NCBI GenBank assembly: GCA_046049675.1
Contig: JBJORA010000008.1
Span: forward strand, 1 to 50,812
Source of the DNA: CAIXQW01 sp046049675
GTDB taxonomy: Bacteria; Bacteroidota; Bacteroidia; Chitinophagales; Chitinophagaceae
Length of the DNA stretch: 50,812 nt
Reading direction: 5' to 3'
The number at the start of each line of letters is the position of its first letter. Positions within the stretch are counted from its first letter, which is position 1. Positions 10,501-16,801 of this stretch are shown piece after piece. Position numbers and translations under genes: made by a program. Below the pieces are notes generated by a model that was given only the letters and a program-made list of their open reading frames with translations, made no database searches and had not been told where the DNA came from.

Positions 10501-10762
10501 TGATTTTACGGGGCATGCGCACACCCATTTCGCCAACGATGCCAGGAAAATCTAGTTCGGCTTGTTGTAAAATATATTGCGCATTGTGTTTGCCATGGTC
10601 GTAATAAAACACTCTAAAGTGAGCGCTATCGTAATACTGCCATTTGAACACTCTACCTTGAATACGGTTTTGACCGTAAGTTTCTAAAATAGCTTGCTGC
10701 GCACTAGCAGAAAAAAATGCACAACTTAATAACCCAACGATTAGTACGATATATTGCCTCAT
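7535..10762 (-). CDS. Large envelope protein: peptidase-MA-like N-terminus, TolB-like propeller, C-terminal beta-barrel
   Basis: A 1075-residue protein with a signal peptide (MRQYIVLIVGLLSCAFFSASAQ). Residues about 25-280 resemble the gluzincin/peptidase-MA-like module found in large Bacteroidota PD40 proteins (RVFYYDHGKHNA, LPLWYTSGYVQY, EWKQYYL), but no HExxH is present, so I expect no protease activity. Residues about 300-640 hold TolB/PD40-type blades (SFALSPDANIMAYCE, CWNADGKKLAIMYEQD). Residues about 690-1075 look like an outer-membrane barrel and end with FYHISLSQDF. The TAAAAGTA element upstream (minus-strand TACTTTTA, 10781-10788) is one half of a symmetric divergent promoter shared with the MBL gene. 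The function is unknown; a role at the outer membrane is likely. Confidence 0.8.
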   Translation of the reverse strand: MRQYIVLIVGLLSCAFFSASAQQAILETYGQNRIQGRVFKWQYYDSAHFRVFYYDHGKHNAQYILQQAELDFPGIVGEMGVRMPRKINIILYNSFTDYKQTNTGRYNEELNLSNNSVVDISGNNVVVYFNGSHDDLRQQVKKGVVGIIKDNLLFGFKLKDIVQNAVKLRLPLWYTSGYVQYQSSQWNAQRNSAMRSMLQGGNPKAKFDFYAERSPEIVGHSFFNFIEKKYNKSYINNLFYLTSNRKAINKALEIVLQKKASAIYEEWKQYYLNAEDSAVEIGARKLMFAVKPKPNAVISSFALSPDANIMAYCESLDGRYQVKLYDTKNKGTAVILEGALRQSLALKDPSYPLMCWNADGKKLAIMYEQDYLQRLKVYDAKNGRISDRIILPNRFDRLQGLSFMDDDDKLVITAIRKGQCDMYQYVIKNAMLVNITKDIWDDLSPQYINNAGMRGVLFMSNRPQPYTSVKLNNGELPNTNPNIFFYDDDGGSSTLKQYTKEQDVDITQPIQYGPDKIAFLAEIGGTCQRIIAHTVANSKGKDSIYYSISNPSNYNIKAHGFNAKKGMCFDVIEHNGTVEVYSTPYKQLDSFDEKAGYTAKTYAALGEMANIKIENTSAEPSSFFLTDFTDDVDSMQLPEAPKNRVFNKAETGTNNANNTAATPATKPLRSKPYTTTFNTDFLQTSVDNNLIFDRYQNLSTGNGTLATPPLGALLKMSLIDYMEDYKLTAAMRIPLLDQGVAYQLKFANYRRLLDWEIQAVYNKNVQDANLSRDTVNFSPVPEQINQIQTYLQGMISYPFSVTASLRLTTGIRQDKQRYKALSEYSINFPTNNQYWSFTRLEYVYDNSFSPWINIRVGTRVKVYQEAFIKLNGANANMFNSGLDVRHYQKLYRNAIFAIRVNTAHSFGTAPMLYKLGGVDNAVLPGQYNVNTDNINNDTTKFGFQSQVTSMRGYYNNARQGSSYALVSAEVRVPIINTILNRRVRSNFLNSLQLVPFIDVAAAGRGFLDIESRDSRTMYAFNRNSSLYSQNNVSTTAQGIGMGARAVIGSYFIRLDVAKGVDRARPFYHISLSQDF

Positions 10763-10766
10763 GTAG

Positions 10767-10788
10767 TACTTTTACAGCCTTAAAAGTA
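10767..10788. promoter_or_regulatory. Symmetric bidirectional promoter
   Basis: TACTTTTA at 10767-10774 and its exact reverse complement TAAAAGTA at 10781-10788 are separated by 6 bases. Each is a 7-of-8 match to TAnnTTTG, one per strand. The plus element is correctly placed for the GTG at 10802 and the minus element for the ATG at 10762. Confidence 0.5.
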
Positions 10789-10801
10789 ATAAAATAAGCA
10801 C

Positions 10802-11443
10802 GTGCTACATACTAAATCCTTCATTTTTAACCCATTTCAAGAAAATACTTATGTGCTATACGATAAAAGTGGCGACGCTATTATTGTAGATCCTGGCATG
10901 TACCACGCTGGCGAAGACAAAATTCTGTTCGACTTTATTGAGCAAAACAAGTTGAGGGTTACTGCCATTGTCAATACACATTGCCATCTCGACCACGTGT
11001 TTGGTGTGTACAGTGCTATTACAAAGTACGATGTGCCTTTTATGTACCACGTATTAGAAGATGTGGTTTATGAGGCTGCACCCATTGCTGCAATGCGCTA
11101 CGGAGTAGATATTGGCATGTTGCCGCCGCGCACTGCCGAGGTGAAGGCTGGCGATTTGATTTCAGTGGGAGAGGAGCAACTACAAGTGTTATTTGTACCT
11201 GGCCATAGCCCAGGCCATATTTGTTTGTACCACAAGGCTAGCGCCACGCTCATTGCGGGCGATACTTTGTTTGCAGGTAGTATTGGCCGTACAGATTTAC
11301 CGGGCGGCAATCATCAATTATTGCTTGATAGTATAGTAGCACAATTATACAGTTTACCTGGAGAAGTTGTAGTTCATAGCGGGCATGGCACAAGCACTAC
11401 GATTCAAAAAGAACGCGAAAGCAACCCGTTTGTGAGGCTATAA
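10802..11443 (+). CDS. MBL-fold metallo-hydrolase (glyoxalase II-like)
   Basis: A 213-residue cytoplasmic metallo-beta-lactamase-fold enzyme. Metal ligands are visible: THCHLDH (H60, H62, D64, H65), PGHSPGH (H135, H139), AGDTLF (D154) and HSGHG (H195). This is the full dinuclear set of the GloB/hydroxyacyl-glutathione hydrolase group, but the protein is shorter than classical GloB and lacks its C-terminal glutathione-binding helices, so the thioester substrate is open. The start is GTG 10802: a stop in the same frame lies at 10790-10792 and no other start codon lies between. It diverges from the 1075-residue gene across a 39-base gap holding a symmetric promoter. Confidence 0.93.
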   Translation: MLHTKSFIFNPFQENTYVLYDKSGDAIIVDPGMYHAGEDKILFDFIEQNKLRVTAIVNTHCHLDHVFGVYSAITKYDVPFMYHVLEDVVYEAAPIAAMRYGVDIGMLPPRTAEVKAGDLISVGEEQLQVLFVPGHSPGHICLYHKASATLIAGDTLFAGSIGRTDLPGGNHQLLLDSIVAQLYSLPGEVVVHSGHGTSTTIQKERESNPFVRL

Positions 11444-11637
11444 ACAGCTTAAAGTACTTGATTTTTAAGGATTTGAGCAATATCAGACCTGACGAAAAAA
11501 TTACAATCCCACTGCTTTTTGTGACGAATTGGCAATGTTTAGCGGCTGATTACGAAATTATTATAAAATTAAATTGACGCAAGTCATGTTTATTGCCAAT
11601 AGCTTGCATAGCCATCTCCGTACCACATCGCATAACT

Positions 11638-11666
11638 TTTGCTTAGCATGTTACATGCTACTTTTG
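11638..11666 (+). promoter_or_regulatory. Strong promoter with palindromic spacer before the M43 protease gene
   Basis: TTTG (11638-11641), 17 bases, then TACTTTTG (11659-11666): both Bacteroidota boxes are exact. The spacer contains the perfect palindrome TAGCATGTTACATGCTA (11644-11660), which overlaps the first two bases of the -7 box and is in a classical operator position. The predicted transcript starts about 3 bases before ATG 11674. The rest of the 230-base gap after the MBL gene shows nothing else. Confidence 0.6.
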
Positions 11667-11673
11667 TGAGGAT

Positions 11674-13794
11674 ATGTTCAGAAGGGTATTAGTGGTTTTT
11701 CTTGGGATTTTGTATGCCACTATGGCAAATGCGCAACATGCGCATAATTGTGCAACGCATACTTATTTTGAAGAATGGGTTGCGCAGCATCCAGAAGCTT
11801 TGCAACGTTACAAAGACATGGAAATGCAGTTGGCACCTTACTTCAATACGATTACGCCAACTATTGACAGAAAAACGCGTGCAGTCGTTTTCAAAATACC
11901 TACAGTTGTGCATGTGATTCACAAATATGGTCCAGAAGCCATCAGCGACAACCAAGTTTTTGATGCAATTAGAATTTTGAACAACGATTTCAATAAACGT
12001 AATGCAGATACTGCTGCAGCTGTGCCTGCTTTTGCTAATTCAATTGGTCGCGTAGAAATAGAATTCGTATTAGCGCGCAAAGATCCACAAGGTGTTTGTA
12101 CTAATGGTATTGATCGTATTTTTTCTTTTAAAACAGACTACGGCGAGGACGATGCAAAACTCAATGGCTGGGATCGCACAAAGTATTATAATATTTGGGT
12201 TGTAAATAAGTTTAATAAGGTTGGTGTTGCAGGTTACTCTTACTTTCCAAGCATGATTGGTGGTTTTGGTGGTATTAATCCAATGTATGATGGCGTAATA
12301 ATTTTACACGATTATATGGGTTCTATTGGTACAGGTAATGCTGGCACAAGCAGAGCACTAACGCACGAAACAGGTCACTGGTTAGAATTGCCACATCCTT
12401 GGGGCCTTAACAACGATCCTGGTGTTGCTTGCGGTGACGACGGCATCAACGATACGCCTGTTACAAAAGGTTTTACAACTTGCGCCTTAACTGCAGCAAC
12501 AAATTGTAATGTTGGTATTGTTGAGAATGTTCAGAACTTTATGGACTATTCTTATTGCAGTATGATGTTTACGCCTGGTCAGGTTGCAAAGATGCGTTCT
12601 ATTGTGAGCAACAATGTAGTACAGCGTGGAGATTTAGCTTCAACAACAAATGCTTCATTTACTGGCATCAATAATCCACCAGCAGATTGCCCGATTAAAG
12701 CAGACTTTGGTAGTTCTCGCTATTTTGGTTGCATCAATACAAGCAATTTTACGATTCGTAATAAGAGCTTTGGCGATACAGTTTCAACAAGTACATGGAC
12801 TTTGGCAGACGGCGTATATACGCAAAATGGTAATAGTGATTTTAATGTAACATTCCCAAGTGCTGGCTGGAAGAATGCATCTTTAACTGCAACAAGTAAT
12901 GCAGGTACTTCTACAAAAACACGCAACAACTTAATCTATGTAAGTGATCCAAATATCAAACGTGGTTTTGGTTACTTCCAAACATGGGACCATCAGGTAT
13001 GGAACGATGAGTGGCCTTTGTTTAATATCTACGAGAATGAAGTGAAGTGGAGCATAGTAGGTGGCGGCGTATTTGGTGGCAACTGCTTGAAGCTATCTAC
13101 ATTTGATAAGCGTGGTGTTCCGGAATTCCGTTATGTTAATACTTATAGTGGCGATATTGATGAAGTAATTTCACCGGCTTTTGATTTCACTGGCCAATCT
13201 GCTGTAAAACTTGGGTTCTTTACTAGTGGCGCTCGCGATATCAATAGTTTACAATTGCCAGATGATGTGTTTACAATTTTTTATAGCAAAAACTGCGGCA
13301 ACACATGGACACAACTTGCCACTTACGATGCAGCATCATTGCTTAATGCAGGTGTTAAAGCCTTAGAATATGCACCTGCTGGTGATGGCGATTGGGTATC
13401 ACGTACAGTAAACTTACCGTCTGCAACACTTACCGGCACGGTATATTTCAAATTCCAGTACAAAGCAAGTGCAGCTGGCAACAATTTCTATTTAGATAAT
13501 ATTACATTTAGCGACTGGGCTACTTCTATCACGCCTGATATGGCTGGTACTAATACACTTATTATTTCACCAACAGCAAATACAGGTGATTTCCGTATTC
13601 AAACAAGTGTACAAGATGCAATCATCAACATTACAGACCTTGGTGGGAAAGTGGTTTACACAACGACAAATGCGGCATTGCAAGCACAAGGTGGTTATAT
13701 CAATTTACGTGGCATTATCGCTCCGGGTATGTATATGGTAAATGCTACGCGCAACGGCGTAAATGCTGCTACGCAAAAGATGATTGTACAATAA
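11674..13794 (+). CDS. Secreted M43-family zinc metalloprotease with T9SS sorting domain
   Basis: A 706-residue protein with a signal peptide (MFRRVLVVFLGILYATMANAQ). The M43 (cytophagalysin/pappalysin) catalytic domain covers about 75-310: VPTVVHVIH-type entry (KIPTVVHVIHKYG), then the zinc site HETGHWLELPH (H231, E232, H235, H241), the CGDDGINDTP loop, and the Met-turn region NFMDYSYCSMMFTPGQ. A PKD-like Ig domain follows (about 330-425), then a beta-sandwich like those of MAM/carbohydrate-binding type (about 440-615, FYLDNITFSD). The last 75 residues, ending IAPGMYMVNATRNG and KMIVQ, form a type A sorting domain. It should digest external protein. It has its own strong promoter and a good terminator. 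Confidence 0.93.
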   Translation: MFRRVLVVFLGILYATMANAQHAHNCATHTYFEEWVAQHPEALQRYKDMEMQLAPYFNTITPTIDRKTRAVVFKIPTVVHVIHKYGPEAISDNQVFDAIRILNNDFNKRNADTAAAVPAFANSIGRVEIEFVLARKDPQGVCTNGIDRIFSFKTDYGEDDAKLNGWDRTKYYNIWVVNKFNKVGVAGYSYFPSMIGGFGGINPMYDGVIILHDYMGSIGTGNAGTSRALTHETGHWLELPHPWGLNNDPGVACGDDGINDTPVTKGFTTCALTAATNCNVGIVENVQNFMDYSYCSMMFTPGQVAKMRSIVSNNVVQRGDLASTTNASFTGINNPPADCPIKADFGSSRYFGCINTSNFTIRNKSFGDTVSTSTWTLADGVYTQNGNSDFNVTFPSAGWKNASLTATSNAGTSTKTRNNLIYVSDPNIKRGFGYFQTWDHQVWNDEWPLFNIYENEVKWSIVGGGVFGGNCLKLSTFDKRGVPEFRYVNTYSGDIDEVISPAFDFTGQSAVKLGFFTSGARDINSLQLPDDVFTIFYSKNCGNTWTQLATYDAASLLNAGVKALEYAPAGDGDWVSRTVNLPSATLTGTVYFKFQYKASAAGNNFYLDNITFSDWATSITPDMAGTNTLIISPTANTGDFRIQTSVQDAIINITDLGGKVVYTTTNAALQAQGGYINLRGIIAPGMYMVNATRNGVNAATQKMIVQ

Positions 13795-13818
13795 GCAAAA
13801 CAACATTTATTTAATGAA

Positions 13819-13853
13819 GGCAGAAGCATTTTTATGTTTCTGCCTTTTTCTTT
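13819..13853 (+). terminator. Rho-independent terminator of the M43 protease gene
   Basis: GGCAGAAGCA (13819-13828) pairs with TGTTTCTGCC (13835-13844) with one mismatch and a 6-base loop, followed by TTTTTCTTT. It lies 24 bases after the protease stop and just before the dus promoter. Confidence 0.8.
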
Positions 13854-13859
13854 ATGCGT

Positions 13860-13867
13860 TACCTTTG
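13860..13867 (+). promoter_or_regulatory. -7 promoter element of the dus gene
   Basis: TACCTTTG, an exact TAnnTTTG. A TTTC at 13837-13840 is 19 bases upstream. The last base is 7 bases before GTG 13875, predicting a nearly leaderless mRNA and ruling out ATG 13854, which lies upstream of the element. Confidence 0.6.
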
Positions 13868-13874
13868 CAGTAGA

Positions 13875-14864
13875 GTGGTACGCATAGGCGACAATATTAT
13901 TTTACCAGACTTTCCGTTATTACTTGCACCAATGGAAGATGTAAGTGATCCGCCGTTTCGTGCTGTATGCAAGCAGCACGGTGCCGACCTGATGTACACA
14001 GAGTTTATCAGCAGCGAAGGTTTGATTCGCGATGCAATTAAAAGCCGTCAAAAGCTTGATATCTTAGAAGAAGAACGCCCAGTTGGTATACAAATTTTTG
14101 GTGGCGATGTAGAAGCAATGGCACTAAGTGCAAAGATTTGCGAAACAGTAAACCCAGATTTAATCGATATCAACTTTGGTTGCCCAGTAAAAAAAGTTGT
14201 GTGCAAAGGTGCTGGTGCTGCTATACTTAAAGACGTACCTCAAATGATAAAGCTTACCAAAGCTTGTGTAGATGCAGTAAAGATTCCTGTTACCGTAAAA
14301 ACGCGTTTAGGTTGGGACGAGCAAACTAAAAATATTGAAGAAGTAGCAGAGCGCTTGCAAGATGTGGGCATTAAAGCGCTTAGTATTCATGGTCGCACGC
14401 GCGCTCAAATGTATAAAGGCGAAGCCAAGTGGGAATTAATTGCCAAGGTTAAAAATAATCCACGTATTCATATTCCAATTTTTGGCAATGGCGATATAGA
14501 TAGTCCGCAAAAAGCAGTGGAGTACAAAAATCGTTATGGTGTAGATGGCATCATGATTGGTAGAGCTGCAATTGGTAATCCGTTTTTCTTTAATGAAGTA
14601 AAACACTATATGCGTACTGGCGAAATATTGCCTCCAGTAACTATACAGCAACGTGTGCAGGCTTGCGAACAACATTTGCTTGGTAGCGTAAAGTGGAAGG
14701 GCGAAAAATTGGGTATGCTAGAAATGCGCCGTCACTATGCCAATTATGTAAAGGGTATTAGTCATGTGAAAGAATTGCGCGCCAAATTGGTCAATAGCTT
14801 GGATTTGCAAGAAATTTTAGACACGCTGCACCAAATTGCCAATCGCGAGGAAGTGCTTGCCTAA
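13875..14864 (+). CDS. dusB: tRNA-dihydrouridine synthase, DusB-like
   Basis: FMN-dependent enzyme that reduces uridines in tRNA to dihydrouridine. The TIM-barrel domain carries LLLAPMEDVSDPPFR at the N-terminus, the substrate loop INFGCPVKKVVCKGAGAAIL with the catalytic Cys, TVKTRLGWD, SIHGRTRAQMYKGEA, and the FMN-phosphate site GIMIGRAAIGNPFFF; a helical C-terminal domain follows. I chose GTG 13875 (329 aa), because the in-frame ATG 13854 lies before the -7 promoter element and family members begin close to this GTG (VVRIGDNIILPDFPLLLAP). It is preceded by a terminator and stands as its own unit. Confidence 0.93.
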   Translation: MVRIGDNIILPDFPLLLAPMEDVSDPPFRAVCKQHGADLMYTEFISSEGLIRDAIKSRQKLDILEEERPVGIQIFGGDVEAMALSAKICETVNPDLIDINFGCPVKKVVCKGAGAAILKDVPQMIKLTKACVDAVKIPVTVKTRLGWDEQTKNIEEVAERLQDVGIKALSIHGRTRAQMYKGEAKWELIAKVKNNPRIHIPIFGNGDIDSPQKAVEYKNRYGVDGIMIGRAAIGNPFFFNEVKHYMRTGEILPPVTIQQRVQACEQHLLGSVKWKGEKLGMLEMRRHYANYVKGISHVKELRAKLVNSLDLQEILDTLHQIANREEVLA

Positions 14865-14904
14865 GTGCAGCTGCTTGCTTGTAAATAGTTTAATCTTGCT
14901 AAAA

Positions 14905-14935
14905 TTTGTGCAGCAGGTTTCTGTGCCTATCTTTA
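14905..14935 (+). promoter_or_regulatory. Promoter of the FGE-like gene
   Basis: TTTG (14905-14908), 19 bases, TATCTTTA (14928-14935; one mismatch to TAnnTTTG). The transcript should begin about 14 bases before ATG 14954. Confidence 0.5.
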
Positions 14936-14953
14936 CAGACCAATTACAGTTTT

Positions 14954-15763
14954 ATGAGCAAAACATTCAATGCCAAACATTTTTTTAGTGCCGTACTTGT
15001 TGTGTGCATAGCCGTATCTACAGTGTGCCAAGCGCAGTCGCGCAAGTTGCGTAAGTACAAGCGCACTGTATTTGATTGCGATGTACAATTGAATCGCGAT
15101 TTCGAAAAATTGAATGATAGTGTATTCGTGATGAAAAGCGAAGTTACTAATTGTAGATACAAGGCTTTTCTAACGTATTTGCAGAAAAATGAGCAAGTAG
15201 AAATGCTTCGTGTATGCACGCCAGATAGCAATTTCACATCGGTGCCACACACAACTGATGCTAGTATGCAAGTAATGAGTAAATTCTATTTTAAGCATGC
15301 AGCATATAATTACTATCCAGTGTGTAATGTGAGTTATAGAGCTGCTTTGGCGTATTGTGCCTATTTAACAGAAATGTTAAATGCGCAAGGCAACGGCACT
15401 TATGTAGTTCGTTTACCAACTTACGGCGAGTATTACGAATACAGCGACCTTGGCGAATTACGCAAGCGCGAAAAAAATTATCGAAGTTTATTTACTGCAG
15501 AAAATAGCGCGTATTATTTCCAAGAAGTTCTTGGTGAAGCGGCTACACCAACGATGTATGCAATTACAAGCAGCTATAAGCCAAGTAGCCATGGTATTTA
15601 CAATTGCTTTGGTAATGTAGCAGAAATGCTTAGCGATATGGAGTTTGCTGTAGGCGGCAGTTGCTTTGACAAACCAAATGAAATGCCAGACGACATGCTT
15701 TATACTAAAGCTATTGGCACATCTCCTTTAGTAGGCTTTAGAGTAGTGGTGGTAAAGCGATAG
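14954..15763 (+). CDS. Secreted formylglycine-generating-enzyme-like (SUMF1/GldJ-GldK-type) protein
   Basis: A 269-residue protein starting at ATG 14954 (MSKTFNAKHFFSAVLVVCIA), with a signal peptide cut near CQAQS. Most of the chain is an FGE-sulfatase/SUMF1 fold: FVMKSEVTNCRYKAFL (compare the usual EVTN-x-Y-x-xF), PVCNVSYRAALAYCAYL (usual PV-x-V-x-W-x-x-A), VRLPTYGEYYEYSDLG (usual RLPTEAEWEYAARG), HGIYNCFGNVAEMLSD (usual GNVWEW) and VGFRVVVVKR. The pattern resembles GldK/GldJ-type gliding and T9SS proteins, but it is shorter and no gld genes are adjacent. The usual Trp positions are replaced, so I expect a structural rather than catalytic role. I give no gene symbol. Confidence 0.8.
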   Translation: MSKTFNAKHFFSAVLVVCIAVSTVCQAQSRKLRKYKRTVFDCDVQLNRDFEKLNDSVFVMKSEVTNCRYKAFLTYLQKNEQVEMLRVCTPDSNFTSVPHTTDASMQVMSKFYFKHAAYNYYPVCNVSYRAALAYCAYLTEMLNAQGNGTYVVRLPTYGEYYEYSDLGELRKREKNYRSLFTAENSAYYFQEVLGEAATPTMYAITSSYKPSSHGIYNCFGNVAEMLSDMEFAVGGSCFDKPNEMPDDMLYTKAIGTSPLVGFRVVVVKR

Positions 15764-15812
15764 GGGTGTTGCATTGCAATAGCATCGTCTTGCACAAAGC
15801 TACACTAAGAAA

Positions 15813-15914
15813 GCACAGAGTGTCACAAAGTTTTAAGTTATATCTTTTGCGCGCTTAGCGTAAACCTTTGCTCTCTTTGCGGTTAAGATATTGCACGAAG
15901 TTGCAGGTTAGCAG
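15813..15914. repeat. Intergenic repeat, copy 1 (102 bp)
   Basis: First of two head-to-tail 102-base units. It begins GCACAGAGTGTCACAAAG and contains CTTTGCGGTTAAGATATTGC. The motif type (cacaaag, cctttgc, tttgcggttaa) is a familiar interspersed repeat of Bacteroidota intergenic DNA. It is non-coding; open frames across it are chance. Confidence 0.85.
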
Positions 15915-16016
15915 GCACAAAGTACCACAAAGTTTTAATTTATATCTTTTGCGCACTTTGCGCAAACCTTTGCATCCTTTGCGGTTAAGACATTGCATAA
16001 TGTTGCAGGTTAGCTG
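15915..16016. repeat. Intergenic repeat, copy 2 (102 bp)
   Basis: Tandem second unit in perfect register with copy 1 and highly similar throughout (GCACAAAGTACCACAAAG at the start, TTGCAGGTTAGCTG at the end). It stops one base before the promoter element of the following lipoprotein gene. Confidence 0.85.
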
Positions 16017-16024
16017 TAACTTTA
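16017..16024 (+). promoter_or_regulatory. Probable -7 element of the small lipoprotein gene
   Basis: TAACTTTA is a 7-of-8 match to TAnnTTTG. It directly abuts repeat copy 2, and its last base is 18 bases before ATG 16043. Confidence 0.4.
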
Positions 16025-16042
16025 GACACCGACAACAGAAAT

Positions 16043-16573
16043 ATGATAAAGCCAATTTACATTTCAACATTGACTTTACTGATTTGTGCTTGCGGACAGA
16101 CAAATCCTAAGTCTAGCAAGCTGGAAAATAATGTACAAACTATTACAACTATAGACACAATCAGAACAAGCCTAGCGACTGAAAAACTAAGCAAACTTGA
16201 TAGCATTGAGAAAGCGAATAATGAAAGTGTTATTTCTTCTGGGGACAATATCAATAAAGCATATATTTTTCTAAGAGATGGTGACAGTACGATCAATTTG
16301 ACAGCAAACATCACGCAAGACCATAGAATATTTGGTTACGCAAAACCCGACATCAAATCAGAACGACTCTTGCTTATATCTGTATTTACAAATGATGTTG
16401 AAAACAATCCATTCGGTTGCAAGCTTGGTGCGTATTATGATACACAAGGTATGAAGGAATTGACTTTGAAATATAACGGTACATCAGGAAGCTTTGTTAG
16501 AGCAACAGCAATTGATAAGGCAAAATGCTCGACAACTGTCTACTTTGAAAAAAAGTGGATAGAATTTGAGTAA
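16043..16573 (+). CDS. Small lipoprotein, unknown function
   Basis: A 176-residue protein with a lipoprotein signal (MIKPIYISTLTLLICACGQ; lipobox LICAC, lipidated Cys at residue 17). A Ser/Asn/Lys/Glu-rich tether (about 20-65) is followed by a compact domain containing KAYIFLRDGDSTINLTANIT, ISVFTNDVENNPFGCKLGAYYDT, LKYNGTSGSFVRATAI and CSTTVYFEKKWIEFE. No family is recognised. The gene sits between the tandem repeat pair and the third repeat copy, and its codon choice (more AAT/ACA, fewer GCA/AGC) looks different from neighbouring housekeeping genes, so it may be a late arrival. Confidence 0.75.
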   Translation: MIKPIYISTLTLLICACGQTNPKSSKLENNVQTITTIDTIRTSLATEKLSKLDSIEKANNESVISSGDNINKAYIFLRDGDSTINLTANITQDHRIFGYAKPDIKSERLLLISVFTNDVENNPFGCKLGAYYDTQGMKELTLKYNGTSGSFVRATAIDKAKCSTTVYFEKKWIEFE

Positions 16574-16690
16574 TGTCGACAGAAATACAAGCAGCAGCAC
16601 ACAAGCTATGAACAAAAGCGAGGCTGATTGGTATAAACCAAGCTCTGGTGCGATTTAACCTGGCCTTCGGCAATACCTAAACCGAAGAAG

Positions 16691-16765
16691 GCACGGAGCA
16701 CCACAAAGTTTTAAACTATAACATTTGCGCTCTTTCCGTAATCCTTTGTGCCCTCTGCGGTTAAA
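16691..16765. repeat. Intergenic repeat, copy 3 (partial, about 75 bp)
   Basis: Diverged and shortened copy in the same orientation as copies 1 and 2: GCACGGAGCACCACAAAG at the start, then TTTGCGCTCTTTCCGTAATC and CTCTGCGGTTAAA. It lacks the final 27 bases. It lies between the lipoprotein gene and the convergent S9 peptidase gene. Confidence 0.75.
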
Positions 16766-16801
16766 CACACCCACACTATTTACCTAAACCCACACACTAT
16801 T

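Noticed and set aside
7700..10700. Active gluzincin protease in the 1075-residue protein
   Set aside because: No HExxH motif is present; where relatives keep the module the motif is also missing, as far as I recall.
12364..12396. Loss of the Gly in the HExxHxxGxxH zinc site of the M43 protease (Glu at that position)
   Set aside because: Bacteroidota M43 enzymes often replace this Gly (for example by Asn) and all three zinc His and the catalytic Glu are kept, so I do not call it inactive or novel.
13854..13874. ATG 13854 as start of the dus gene
   Set aside because: The -7 element at 13860-13867 lies downstream of this ATG, and the added residues do not belong to the family; GTG 13875 fits.
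15855..16110. Short open frames on both strands across the 102-bp repeats
   Set aside because: They translate the repeat itself, are internally duplicated in register with it and have no protein-like features.
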